The position numbers were made by a program, and so were the translations under genes. Below are positions 1 through 7,320 of a stretch of DNA of 22,627 bases, piece by piece (position 1 is the first letter of the stretch; each line of letters starts with the position of its first letter). The notes under the pieces are model-generated. The model saw only the letters and a program-made list of their open reading frames with translations, made no database searches and was not told the origin of the DNA. The DNA is from Pseudomonadota bacterium (GTDB lineage Bacteria; SAR324; XYD2-FULL-50-16; JAHJRI01). The stretch covers positions 1 through 22,627 of the forward strand of contig JAKSDL010000878.1 of assembly GCA_022360105.1 (NCBI GenBank). The letters run 5' to 3'.

Positions 1-415
1 AAAATAAAAATGTGTATTCACTTATCAAAACATATGAAACAACAAATTACTTAACACTCTCAAATATGTCAATTGTTTAGTAGAATGTTGAAATAAACCG
101 GACTTAGAGTTGGTTATCTATCGGATTTGGTTGGGTAAGGACGTCGATTACTTAGTTGGATATGGAGACTTGAGGATTTGAGGATTTTGGATTTGTGGGT
201 CATTGGGATGATCATCGTTTTGCGGTCGGCTGGAGTTTGGATGAAAATGTTAAAATGGAAATCAGGTGACAGTATACCTATTTTTCTAAATTAGTATACT
301 GTCACCTGATTTAGGTTTCTTAAATAGGTATGCTGTCACCTGATTTATGATTCAAAGATACAAGCTCGACGCCTTCACTTAAAATGTAATCGAAAATGAT
401 TATTGAACCCCACAG
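1..415. other. AT-rich non-coding stretch with one palindromic element
   Basis: I see no credible coding region here. The stretch is AT-rich with short imperfect direct repeats of a GAGGATTT-like unit around 173-198 and a small palindrome GATGATCATC at 207-216. Its main content is the palindromic element at 259-346, listed separately. The remainder, including the bases just after the stop codon of the minus-strand lipoprotein at 416, shows no clear terminator. Confidence 0.5.
259..346. repeat. MITE/REP-like palindromic element, three copies of one core
   Basis: A 25-bp sequence at 259-283 recurs inverted at 322-346 with one mismatch. A third, 19-bp copy lies inverted at 294-312 and matches the first 19 bases of the left arm exactly. 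The shared core reads AAATCAGGTGACAGTATAC. Copies 1 and 2 could form a 19-bp hairpin with a 16-nt loop, or copies 1 and 3 a longer one enclosing copy 2. No transposase is nearby. The form suits a non-autonomous element such as a MITE or a RAYT-mobilised REP, but the family is not identified. Confidence 0.7.
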
Positions 416-961
416 CTATTCGTAAAATGTCCAAAGATTAACATTTTCTAATTGCTTCAATTTATCAGTTATTTCCTGTTTCTCACTTTCATCTAGGTAA
501 GAAAAGCTCCAATTTTGCCTTGAATAAGTACCGTCAAGTTTGATTTTGGAAATAGTAAGCCTCCGATTTAGAACTGTGATCTGGTTCGGTTTTATCTCAA
601 AATATGATTTATAGACATATTCTGACCGACTACCTCTTCGACCTGCCATAATTGAGTTATTACTTATACCGAATGATTCTAAAGAAGTAATTTGATAAGT
701 TCCTGCTGGGAAGTTTTCAAAGATATAGAAGTCTTTGGAAATGCTTGGAACAATTCGTATTTTTACAGGGGTTTCAGGGAGGTACTTGATATAGTAATTG
801 TATGCAAATTTATTACTTTTAGTGTTGTTTGTTGTGCGTTGTGGAACGACTAGAATACCCTCATTATTACCGGTAGGAACAGGAAATTTTTGGCCGCATG
901 AGGATACAATTGCAGTAGAAATGATTAAAATTGTGAGTAATAAAGATAGTCTTATTTTCAT
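416..961 (-). CDS. Predicted lipoprotein of unknown function
   Basis: The 181-residue product begins with a typical lipoprotein signal: basic MKIR, a hydrophobic stretch to about residue 18 and the lipobox VSSC with Cys22. It should therefore be lipidated and held at the inner or outer membrane. The rest is rich in short beta-strand-like segments and aromatic residues, which suggests a small beta-sandwich domain, but I recognise no family. The motif-like stretch NFPAGTYQI near residue 84 resembles the loop-strand pattern of carboxypeptidase-regulatory-like folds; this is only an impression. The ATG is supported by AAGGG (complement of 968-972) seven bases upstream. The gene is more AT-rich than its neighbours and lies between repeat blocks, so it may be accessory. 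No operon partner is visible. Confidence 0.7.
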   Translation of the reverse strand: MKIRLSLLLTILIISTAIVSSCGQKFPVPTGNNEGILVVPQRTTNNTKSNKFAYNYYIKYLPETPVKIRIVPSISKDFYIFENFPAGTYQITSLESFGISNNSIMAGRRGSRSEYVYKSYFEIKPNQITVLNRRLTISKIKLDGTYSRQNWSFSYLDESEKQEITDKLKQLENVNLWTFYE

Positions 962-1018
962 AGTTTACCCTTCATTTTATTGGGAAAGATTACTTCATAT
1001 TGGTTGGATGTTAGCTTC

Positions 1019-1051
1019 TATAGCGTTGCTTCGCAACGGCTATATTTTTTT
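1019..1051 (+). terminator. Terminator-like hairpin with T-tract, no upstream gene
   Basis: TATAG-CGTTGC, loop TTC, GCAACG-G-CTATA forms an 11-bp stem with one bulged G, followed at once by seven T. It has the shape of a Rho-independent terminator on the plus strand, yet no plus-strand gene precedes it; the neighbouring lipoprotein gene diverges from it. A similar hairpin (GTCGC TTT GCGAC) lies at 1192-1204, so a dispersed REP-like repeat is equally possible. Confidence 0.45.
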
Positions 1052-1215
1052 ATGATGGACCCCGGATTAAGTCCGAGGTGACATGACGCCTTGTGAGTGC
1101 TCCATATTTACGTTTATGGATTCAGGATCGATTCCATGAGGACTTAGGTACAGTTATCAGTTATCGGTTGCTGGTTATGGGCTGATATGGAGTCGCTTTG
1201 CGACGTTCTATATTT

Positions 1216-1244
1216 GATGGTGGGTTCAACCCATCCTACAACTT
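1216..1244. repeat. REP-like hairpin ending CCCATCCTACAA
   Basis: TGGGTT-C-AACCCA (1221-1233) forms a 6-bp hairpin flanked by GATGG and by TCCTACAACTT. A second element with the same frame, GATGG ... CCCATCCTACAA, occurs at 22228-22254 near the other end of the window, so this is a dispersed short repeat and not a unique site. Confidence 0.55.
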
Positions 1245-1371
1245 AACACACGTTTATTGGTCAAAAAAGGCATCATGCTGCTGATAAACTTCTGATCTAC
1301 CTTTTTGATTAAATCAAGCAAAAGATAGATTTTTAAAACGCTGAAAAGATAGGAAGAATGAATCCTGCTGT

Positions 1372-1458
1372 TGGTACCTGGACCCGGAATCGAACCGGGA
1401 CGTCCTTGCGGACATGAGATTTTAAGTCTCACGCGTCTACCAATTCCGCCATCCAGGC
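1372..1458 (-). tRNA. tRNA-Leu (anticodon UAA)
   Basis: The minus strand folds as a complete class II tRNA of 87 nt including an encoded CCA. The acceptor pairs GCCTGGA with TCCAGGT (one terminal G-U). The anticodon stem TGAGA/TCTCA closes loop CTTAAAA with anticodon TAA. A variable arm built on GTCC-GCAA-GGAC is present, and the T-arm loop reads TTCGATT. It reads UUA (and UUG by wobble). It lies 35 nt downstream of tRNA-Cys on the same strand and is probably transcribed with it from the promoter near 1650-1676. Confidence 0.95.
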
Positions 1459-1493
1459 AGGATCGTCTTAGGTTTGGCTTGTGTGGGATTTGG

Positions 1494-1567
1494 TGGAGGC
1501 GACAATCGGAGTCGAACCGATCTAAAAGGTTTTGCAGACCTCTGCCTAACCGCTTGGCTATGTCGCC
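1494..1567 (-). tRNA. tRNA-Cys (anticodon GCA)
   Basis: This 74-nt minus-strand tRNA has a perfect acceptor stem (GGCGACA / TGTCGCC), discriminator T as is typical for cysteine tRNA, and an encoded CCA. The anticodon stem AGGT/ACCT closes loop CTGCAAA with anticodon GCA, and the T-arm ATCGG-TTCGACT-CCGAT is intact. It is the first gene of a short tRNA unit that continues into tRNA-Leu(UAA). Confidence 0.95.
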
Positions 1568-1649
1568 TCTTTGGTGTGCTAAGATTGGCTTAAGTCGCTA
1601 TTTAACTGGGTTGGCAAATACTGACTTAATCATCCCTTTATCTCCTAAA

Positions 1650-1676
1650 ACTATAATTGATTTAATTTGGTGTCAA
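1650..1676 (-). promoter_or_regulatory. Promoter of the Cys-Leu tRNA unit
   Basis: On the minus strand CTTGACACC gives a perfect -35 TTGACA (complement of 1671-1676). TATAGT (complement of 1650-1655) is the best -10, though at a short 15-nt spacing; TAGTTT would give 17 nt. The start of tRNA-Cys lies about 80 nt further on. The -35 octamer CTTGACAC is shared with the promoters of the two plus-strand tRNA-Leu genes. Confidence 0.5.
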
Positions 1677-1780
1677 GGCATAAAACGGCAATTTTGATAT
1701 TCAGTTGACATTCAATCCAAAAACCAGATCAAAATCAACCATTGTGATTCCCGGTCAATACCCAATCTGCAACTTTTTGC

Positions 1781-1809
1781 TTGACACTATTATCCTCATA
1801 TCTGAAAAT
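1781..1809 (+). promoter_or_regulatory. Promoter of tRNA-Leu(GAG)
   Basis: A perfect -35 TTGACA (1781-1786), within CTTGACAC, is followed after 17 nt by GAAAAT (1804-1809) as a weak -10. The tRNA begins 24 nt later, a usual distance for a short 5' leader. Confidence 0.5.
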
Positions 1810-1832
1810 GTCGTTTTACATAAAATTGATAA

Positions 1833-1918
1833 GCGAGCATGGTGGAACTGGTAGACACGCAGTCTTGAGGGGGCTGTGGCCCTAGGCCGTGAGAGTTCGA
1901 TTCTCTCTGCTCGCACCA
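1833..1918 (+). tRNA. tRNA-Leu (anticodon GAG)
   Basis: The 86-nt class II tRNA pairs GCGAGCA with TGCTCGC, has discriminator A and an encoded CCA. The anticodon stem CAGTC/GGCTG (one T-G pair) closes loop TTGAGGG with anticodon GAG, reading CUC and CUU. The variable arm and the T-arm GAGAG-TTCGATT-CTCTC are complete. Confidence 0.94.
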
Positions 1919-1968
1919 CCACCCAACCTTCCTAAGTTACTTCCATCCAAGGGCTTCTCCGTACTCCA

Positions 1969-2841
1969 ATGACAAGAGCTGCCTTTTCAGACGTTACAAA
2001 GACACCCGGTGGAATCTGCAAACTTCTGATTTACTTTATTACCCCGTTATTGCTTGTCAGCAGCATTCATCGTGATATTCTGGCTGCAGATATACAGTTG
2101 AGCAAACAGCAGCAGTTTAACTACGCCACACATCTATATAAGAGTCGGGAATATTATAGAGCAATTACCGAATACAAACGTTTGATATTTTTCTTTCCCG
2201 AAGATGAGCTTGCAGAAACTGCCCTCATGCAGATCGGCAGATCTTATCTTGCAGGTAGCCAGATCGAAAATGCCATTGACCATTGGGAATTACAACTCCA
2301 GCGTTCCGAATTAGAAGCAGACCGACTGGAGCGAATGAGGATCTTGCTGGGGATTTCTCTTTTGGACCTTAAACAAACAGCGATCTTCAGCTTTCGTGAA
2401 CAAAACATCGGCAAAGCGATAGAGATTTTTAAGGAGCTGGACGACACAGATCCTTATGCACCTGCAATCCAACGCTTCATTGCTGCGTGGGATAATAGAA
2501 CCATAGACAAAAAATCGCCATGGCTGGCCGGTAGTTTATCTGCCATCATACCGGGTGCAGGAAGCTATTACACCGGCAGATACATGGAAGGAACCTATGC
2601 TTTTTTCCTGACGGCATTATTCTACCTGGCTACCATGGATGCTGTGAGTAACGATGCTAAGGAATCCGGAGCTGTTTTTGGATTGCTCACCATCGGATTT
2701 TACGGAGGCAGCATCTATACGGCAGTTAATGGAGCCCATAAGCTAAACGACAAAAGGGAATCTGATGAATTGCTTCGATTAAGACAAAAACATGGAATCT
2801 GGTTCATTCCTGCTACCGACAAATATCCGGGTCGATTCTAA
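1969..2841 (+). CDS. Tetratricopeptide-repeat protein with C-terminal membrane domain
   Basis: The 290-residue product begins with a long n-region and a hydrophobic segment (about 18-40) ending near ILAAD, which looks like a signal peptide. Residues 45-175 contain TPR-like helical pairs, for instance NYATHLYKSREYYRAITEYK followed by ETALMQIGRSYLAGSQIENA. Residues 184-260 carry SPWLAGSLSAIIPGAGSYY and two or three hydrophobic helices rich in Gly and Ala. That last part resembles the small membrane domain of DUF5683-type proteins (a SP..A...S.I.PG.G..Y.G pattern); this is family resemblance from memory. The role is unknown; scaffolding at the membrane is possible. The gene lies 50 nt after tRNA-Leu(GAG) and 79 nt before the helicase gene in the same direction. 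The ATG lacks a well-placed Shine-Dalgarno site. Confidence 0.75.
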   Translation: MTRAAFSDVTKTPGGICKLLIYFITPLLLVSSIHRDILAADIQLSKQQQFNYATHLYKSREYYRAITEYKRLIFFFPEDELAETALMQIGRSYLAGSQIENAIDHWELQLQRSELEADRLERMRILLGISLLDLKQTAIFSFREQNIGKAIEIFKELDDTDPYAPAIQRFIAAWDNRTIDKKSPWLAGSLSAIIPGAGSYYTGRYMEGTYAFFLTALFYLATMDAVSNDAKESGAVFGLLTIGFYGGSIYTAVNGAHKLNDKRESDELLRLRQKHGIWFIPATDKYPGRF

Positions 2842-2920
2842 AGCAAGACTTTCAATTCCCGGATCATCACGTTTACAAGACATCAATAATTTTACAATTT
2901 GCGTTTAACGAGGTTCGAGC

Positions 2921-5290
2921 ATGAGTCTTTCCGATTCGGAACTCAATATTATTAAAGAAGAAGAAAACAACCTGCGACGTCTGCAAAAGAGTTTTGCTGA
3001 CCAGATCAAGGACACACTTCGTGATGACATCCTGAACGAGATCACGGAGCTTAACGAGCTGATCCCCGACGTCAACAGTGATGATTTACCCCAGGTCAAA
3101 GCCCAGCTGATAAGGCTGGATGCCGTATTAAGCCAGATCGATTCTGCCGGTACCACCAAACTGGATATCCTGAACCCATATTTCGGGCATATGAAGCTTG
3201 CCGATCAGCATGGTTTCAAAGATCTCTATCTGGGAACCCAGGTTTATCGAAGCGTAGACGGCAGCATTCAGATTATTGATTGGAAAACCTCGCCCATTGG
3301 CCGGATTTACTTCCTGTATGAAGAGGGAGACGAACATGAAGAAGATATTGAAGGCAGAATCTTTGAAGGGGAAGTTCTTTTCAAGCGGATTTTAAGAATC
3401 GTCGATGGGAACATTGTCGAAATACAGACCGGAGATCAGATCCTTAAAAGCTCGGCTGACGGCTCTTGGGTTCAAAGTGATACGCAACGATATTTGCTGA
3501 AAGGAGGAGCCGGTTCCGCTCCTCGTCCGCAAAATACGGCTTCTATAAAATCTAAAATGGGGATCGGATCAGAAAGTGGCATACGGGGCAGTAAATTCCT
3601 CCCGGAGATCACCGCCCTGATCGACCCCAGTCAGTTTGACCTGATTACTCAACCGGAAACCGGCGTAGTAGCCATTCAAGGTCTGGCAGGTTCCGGGAAA
3701 ACCACCATTGCCCTGCACAGGGTTGCCTGGCTGCATTTTCAAGACAGACAACGATTTTCCGCAGAGAAAATCCTGGTGATGGTGTTCAATCGGGCCCTTT
3801 CCAACTACATCTCTAAGGTACTTCCTTCCCTGGGTGTGAGTGGCATCATCATAGAAAACTTTGAAAACTGGGTCAGCAAACTGAGAATTCGTCTCTTTTC
3901 CGGTCATTTACCAAGAAGTTACTCGGAACACACCCCGGTGACCGTGATCCGCTTTAAAAAACACCCCGTTTTGTTTCAACTGATTAATGATTTTATAGAG
4001 GCCAAAGAACGGGAATTTGAAGTTGGCATTTCAGATTTGGTGGATCAGCAGAAGTTTCGCCCTGTATTGCAGGATCTGGAAGGTATTCCCCTGATATCCC
4101 GATTGTACAACTTTTACGAATGGTTGGAGGGCAAACGCCAGTTGGGCAATTGCAAACCCGAATTCGATGCTGTCACCAAAACCAACCTTTTACGAGTGGT
4201 AACCGATCTAATCGATCCGGAGAAAGACCGGATGTCGATGTTGCTGGAGTTCTGGGAAGACCTGTTTACCGATTATCATTTCCTGCAGTTTGGCTTTAAT
4301 GAAGGATCTGATGATTTTACAACCACGCAGATTGCTGAAGTGATCGACTGGTTAAGACATCAATTTGCCGAAATCAATACCAAAGATCCGGCTCCTCAAA
4401 AGGATCTGGTTGAAATTGTATCTAATGAAGAGGATTCAAGCGCTCCTCGAACTTCGCTGGATTATGAAGATGATCCCATATTGCTCTATATGTACCAGCG
4501 GTTACTCAAAGAGATTGCAAAGAAGAACAAAAAACCGTTGCAATACAATCATATTATGGTGGACGAGGTTCAGGATTTCAGCCCCATTGAACTGGCTGTG
4601 CTGACCAATATCGCCAAACAACCTCTGAGTCTCACCTTTGCCGGAGATGTGAATCAAAAAATGATAAAGGAAAGCGGTTTTATCAACTGGGAGACCACCT
4701 TTCAGAACCTGGGAATCAAGGGGCAGAAAGTGTCCACTTTAAAGGTCGGGTATCGCTCTACTTATGAGATTATGGATTTCTCGTTCAGAGTACTGGGCAA
4801 CCTCTCCCAAAACAGGGAATTCATGGCAACCCGGCACGGCCCGCCTGTTGAAGCCTTTAAGTTTAGTAACCAGGGTGAGTTGATCCAGTACCTGAGCAGG
4901 AGTCTGATTGACACCATGATCAACGAACCGATGGCAAGTATTGCGGTGATCTGCATCTCTCCTGAAGAAGCGAAGGCTTATTTTGAACTTCTCAACAATG
5001 TTGAAATTGCCGACTTGAGACTGATCGATGATCAAAATTTCCCCTTTACCCCGGGAATTGACGTAACTGATGTAAGGCAGGTGAAGGGTTTGGAGTTTGA
5101 TTATGTGGTACTGTTGGATGTGGACATGGAGAACTATAGAAATGACAACTACTCAAGATACCTGCTCCACATCGCGGCTTCCCGGGCTGCTCACCAGTTG
5201 TGGATAGTGAACCATAGAAATCCTTCCTTGATTTTGCCAGAGGAATTTCGGGATGAATCGGGAAGGATCGATAGTCTGGAATCACTATAA
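2921..5290 (+). CDS. HelD-like superfamily 1 (UvrD/Rep) helicase
   Basis: The 789-residue protein has a superfamily 1A ATPase core. Walker A GLAGSGKT lies at 254-261, the Walker B/motif II stretch VDEVQD at 547-552, a Q/R-rich motif after GYRSTYE, and the C-terminal VKGLEFDYV (721-729) with a YVAATRA-like IAASRA. The N-terminal 200 residues start with charged coiled-coil-like helices. They also contain IIDWKTSPIGRIYF, which matches the VIDWRAPVASLFY-type signature before the ATPase in HelD proteins. HelD factors remove nucleic acid from stalled RNA polymerase and recycle it; a role in DNA repair as a helicase IV-type enzyme is the alternative. The internal segment at 330-530 is divergent. GAGG lies eight bases before the ATG. 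Convergent or operonic partners are not obvious; a leucine tRNA follows 75 nt later with its own promoter. Confidence 0.82.
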   Translation: MSLSDSELNIIKEEENNLRRLQKSFADQIKDTLRDDILNEITELNELIPDVNSDDLPQVKAQLIRLDAVLSQIDSAGTTKLDILNPYFGHMKLADQHGFKDLYLGTQVYRSVDGSIQIIDWKTSPIGRIYFLYEEGDEHEEDIEGRIFEGEVLFKRILRIVDGNIVEIQTGDQILKSSADGSWVQSDTQRYLLKGGAGSAPRPQNTASIKSKMGIGSESGIRGSKFLPEITALIDPSQFDLITQPETGVVAIQGLAGSGKTTIALHRVAWLHFQDRQRFSAEKILVMVFNRALSNYISKVLPSLGVSGIIIENFENWVSKLRIRLFSGHLPRSYSEHTPVTVIRFKKHPVLFQLINDFIEAKEREFEVGISDLVDQQKFRPVLQDLEGIPLISRLYNFYEWLEGKRQLGNCKPEFDAVTKTNLLRVVTDLIDPEKDRMSMLLEFWEDLFTDYHFLQFGFNEGSDDFTTTQIAEVIDWLRHQFAEINTKDPAPQKDLVEIVSNEEDSSAPRTSLDYEDDPILLYMYQRLLKEIAKKNKKPLQYNHIMVDEVQDFSPIELAVLTNIAKQPLSLTFAGDVNQKMIKESGFINWETTFQNLGIKGQKVSTLKVGYRSTYEIMDFSFRVLGNLSQNREFMATRHGPPVEAFKFSNQGELIQYLSRSLIDTMINEPMASIAVICISPEEAKAYFELLNNVEIADLRLIDDQNFPFTPGIDVTDVRQVKGLEFDYVVLLDVDMENYRNDNYSRYLLHIAASRAAHQLWIVNHRNPSLILPEEFRDESGRIDSLESL

Positions 5291-5322
5291 GGGTATTCAC
5301 GAGAAACACCATGCTTTTTCTC

Positions 5323-5352
5323 TTGACACCATTAGCGATTCAATCATATATT
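5323..5352 (+). promoter_or_regulatory. Promoter of tRNA-Leu(CAG)
   Basis: TTGACA (5323-5328), again within CTTGACACC, is followed after 18 nt by TATATT (5347-5352). The tRNA starts 14 nt later. This is the best-formed of the three tRNA promoters. Confidence 0.65.
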
Positions 5353-5365
5353 TTTTAGATGGTAT

Positions 5366-5452
5366 ACCAAGGTGGCGGAACTGGTAGACGCGCACGGTTC
5401 AGGTCCGTGTGAGCTTTGGCTCTTGGGAGTTCGACTCTCCTCCTTGGTACCA
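5366..5452 (+). tRNA. tRNA-Leu (anticodon CAG)
   Basis: The 87-nt class II tRNA pairs ACCAAGG with CCTTGGT and has discriminator A and an encoded CCA. The anticodon stem CACGG/CCGTG closes loop TTCAGGT with anticodon CAG, reading CUG. The variable arm (GAGCTTTGGCTC) and the T-arm GGGAG-TTCGACT-CTCCT are intact. It is the third leucine tRNA within 4.1 kb. Confidence 0.94.
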
Positions 5453-5693
5453 CCATTCCTCACAAATTTTCCTGTTTCTACTTCCCCCAAGCCAGAGTTC
5501 CCAATAGAATTAGCATTAGCGTCTTCGTGTTGTTTGCTGTTTTCCTAAGAAAAGCTGCCTTTTTTACATAAGATTCGACTTTTGGAGCTTTTATTGCACA
5601 TCCGAATCTCGATGGATTGAATAGGCAAATTGGATTGCCTGATTATTTGGAACATTCGAAAGGTATCAGGAATACCGCACAGACTTAAAGACT

Positions 5694-6611
5694 ATGGCGA
5701 GAAAAGGAATTTGGACCATTGCAGGGGGCAAAGGAGGAGTTGGTAAAAGTTTGTTGTGCAGCAACCTCAGTATCGATTTAGCGCAAAGGGGTAACAGCGT
5801 TGTGCTTATCGATGCGGATTTTGGCGGTCCTAACATTCACACCTTTTTTGGCATCAGCACATCTATTATTAGTGTTTCCGATTTTATAAAAAGCAATCAG
5901 TTACGTCTCGATGATATTCTACTTCCCACCGGAATCGCTAATCTCAAACTGGCCAGTGGTGCTCATGACGTATTGGGGATGGCTAACCTGAATGTCATCC
6001 AACAGAATAAACTGATCAAAGCGATTAAGACGCTTGATGTTGATTATGTTCTGGTCGATCTTGGCGCCGGAACCAGCTCCTACACACTTGACCTCTTTTT
6101 GATGGCCGATGTGGGTGTTCTTGTTGCCGCTCCTGAGCCAACGTCTGTAGAGAATACCTATCGCTTTATCAAATCGGCATTTTATAGAAAGTTGAAATCG
6201 GTGATCAAACACCAGGAAGTAAGGGCTTTTCTTGAGAAAATCACCGAAAGCAAACATGAAGAAAGCCCCAGGACTCCAGCTGAACTTGTTTCAGACATAA
6301 CAGATATTAATCCTCAAGCTGGTGAATCCTTAAAATACGAATTATCCAATTTTACACCTAAATTGATTCTGAACCAGGTAAGAACACCAACTGATGTTCG
6401 TGTTGGATTCTCTATGACCGCAGCCAGTAAAAAATATTTTGGTGTGAATCTCGGGTATGTCGGTTTTGTCGAACATGACAGCTACGTTATTCAATCGATC
6501 AGACAACGAAAACCCATCATCCTGCACTTTCCGGATTCCACAGCCGCCAATTGCATTGTCAGAATTGGGCAGAACATCCGCCAGAACTACCATCTGGTCC
6601 ACTCAAATTAA
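5694..6611 (+). CDS. MinD/FlhG-like P-loop ATPase
   Basis: The 305-residue protein is a ParA/MinD superfamily ATPase. The deviant Walker A GGKGGVGKS is at 11-19, with Lys13 as the signature lysine and Lys18 as the catalytic one. Walker A' reads VVLIDADFGGPN (36-47), and the Walker B region reads DYVLVDLGAG at about 117-126, followed by an APEPTSVENTYRF stretch. The second half (NQVRTPTDVRVGFSM ... YFGVNLGYVGFVEHD) matches the FlhG/YlxH-like branch found in many diderms, sometimes away from flagellar genes. No flagellar gene is visible here, so a polar-positioning or general regulatory role is more cautious than a flagellar one. Such ATPases act as nucleotide-switched dimers at the membrane. 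The start fits the conserved N-terminus, but no good ribosome-binding site precedes it. Confidence 0.85.
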   Translation: MARKGIWTIAGGKGGVGKSLLCSNLSIDLAQRGNSVVLIDADFGGPNIHTFFGISTSIISVSDFIKSNQLRLDDILLPTGIANLKLASGAHDVLGMANLNVIQQNKLIKAIKTLDVDYVLVDLGAGTSSYTLDLFLMADVGVLVAAPEPTSVENTYRFIKSAFYRKLKSVIKHQEVRAFLEKITESKHEESPRTPAELVSDITDINPQAGESLKYELSNFTPKLILNQVRTPTDVRVGFSMTAASKKYFGVNLGYVGFVEHDSYVIQSIRQRKPIILHFPDSTAANCIVRIGQNIRQNYHLVHSN

Positions 6612-6807
6612 TGACTCGAATCCGGGTCTAAATCATTCATAGCAACGGTATCCTGCTTGCAATCAGGGGCAGGAAATTTTAACATGAAATGAACAAGGCA
6701 GTTGGAAATAGGCCCTGAATCCAGTCTGTTTTCAAGAACCGCCCAATAAGTGCAACATATCCCGGGCAAAGGGTAAGCTCCCGTTATTAGTATTACAAAG
6801 GCAGCAA

Positions 6808-7320
6808 ATGACAGTATACAAAGTTTTGACATATCCGGATCCTTTCTTAAAAACCGTTGCCACCCCCGTTACGGAGTTCGATAACAAACTGAAAGAAATT
6901 TCAGACAACATGATCGAAACCATGTACGAGAATGCTGGTATTGGACTGGCAGCAGTACAAATAGGTTTTGGCAAACGGTTGTTTGTGATGGATGTAACCT
7001 ACAGCAAGGAACTTCCGGAATCCGCCCGCAATCCAATGGTTATCATAAATCCTGAAATTATTGAAAAGTCTGAAGAACAAGTTAACGAGGAAGGATGTTT
7101 GTCAGTACCGGAATTTAGGGCTGAGGTAAAGAGGTCCGGTTCTATTACCCTGAAGTACCAGGATGTGGAAGGGAATGAACACACCATGGAAGCCAGTGGC
7201 TTGAAGTCCATCTGTATTCAGCATGAAATGGATCATCTGGAGGGTAAACTCTTTATCGATTACCTTCCCTCTTTGCAACGAAACATGATCAGAAAAAAAC
7301 TAAAAAAGCGTTATGCTTAA
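6808..7320 (+). CDS. def: Peptide deformylase
   Basis: The 170-residue protein removes the formyl group from the N-terminal methionine of new proteins, using a metal ion. All three family motifs are present: GIGLAAVQ (44-51), EGCLSVP (95-101, metal ligand Cys97) and QHEMDHL (138-144, ligands His139 and His143, catalytic Glu140). Length is normal. AAGG lies six bases before the ATG. The gene overlaps the next one by eight bases and opens a tight def - DUF192 - rnhB set, which suggests co-transcription with translational coupling. A possible promoter (TTGCAA 6657-6662, 17 nt, TAACAT 6680-6685) lies in the 196-nt gap upstream; this is weak. Confidence 0.97.
   Translation: MTVYKVLTYPDPFLKTVATPVTEFDNKLKEISDNMIETMYENAGIGLAAVQIGFGKRLFVMDVTYSKELPESARNPMVIINPEIIEKSEEQVNEEGCLSVPEFRAEVKRSGSITLKYQDVEGNEHTMEASGLKSICIQHEMDHLEGKLFIDYLPSLQRNMIRKKLKKRYA

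Larger units (their letters stand above)
962..1371. other. Repeat-rich intergenic region
   Basis: No coding region is supported. The stretch is a series of unrelated short palindromes: a terminator-like hairpin at 1019-1051, an imperfect hairpin at 1061-1078 (CCCGGA / TCCGAGG), a second TTT-loop hairpin at 1192-1204 and a REP-like hairpin at 1216-1244. Around 1149-1180 there are short TTATCAGTTATC-type direct repeats. Open frames that run into the tRNA genes here are artefacts. Confidence 0.5.

Noticed and set aside
798..1055. Plus-strand frame of 85 codons
   Set aside because: It lies mostly antisense to the lipoprotein gene, which has a lipobox and a ribosome-binding site, and ends in the repeat region.
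1226..1697. Open frames of 68 and 108 codons on both strands
   Set aside because: They run through tRNA-Leu and tRNA-Cys genes and have no coding character.
2905..5312. Several minus-strand frames under the helicase gene
   Set aside because: The plus-strand frame contains all helicase motifs in order, so the opposite frames are shadows.
1833..5452. A genomic island inserted between two leucine tRNAs
   Set aside because: I find no integrase and no direct repeat of a tRNA 3' end; the two genes between them look like normal chromosomal genes.
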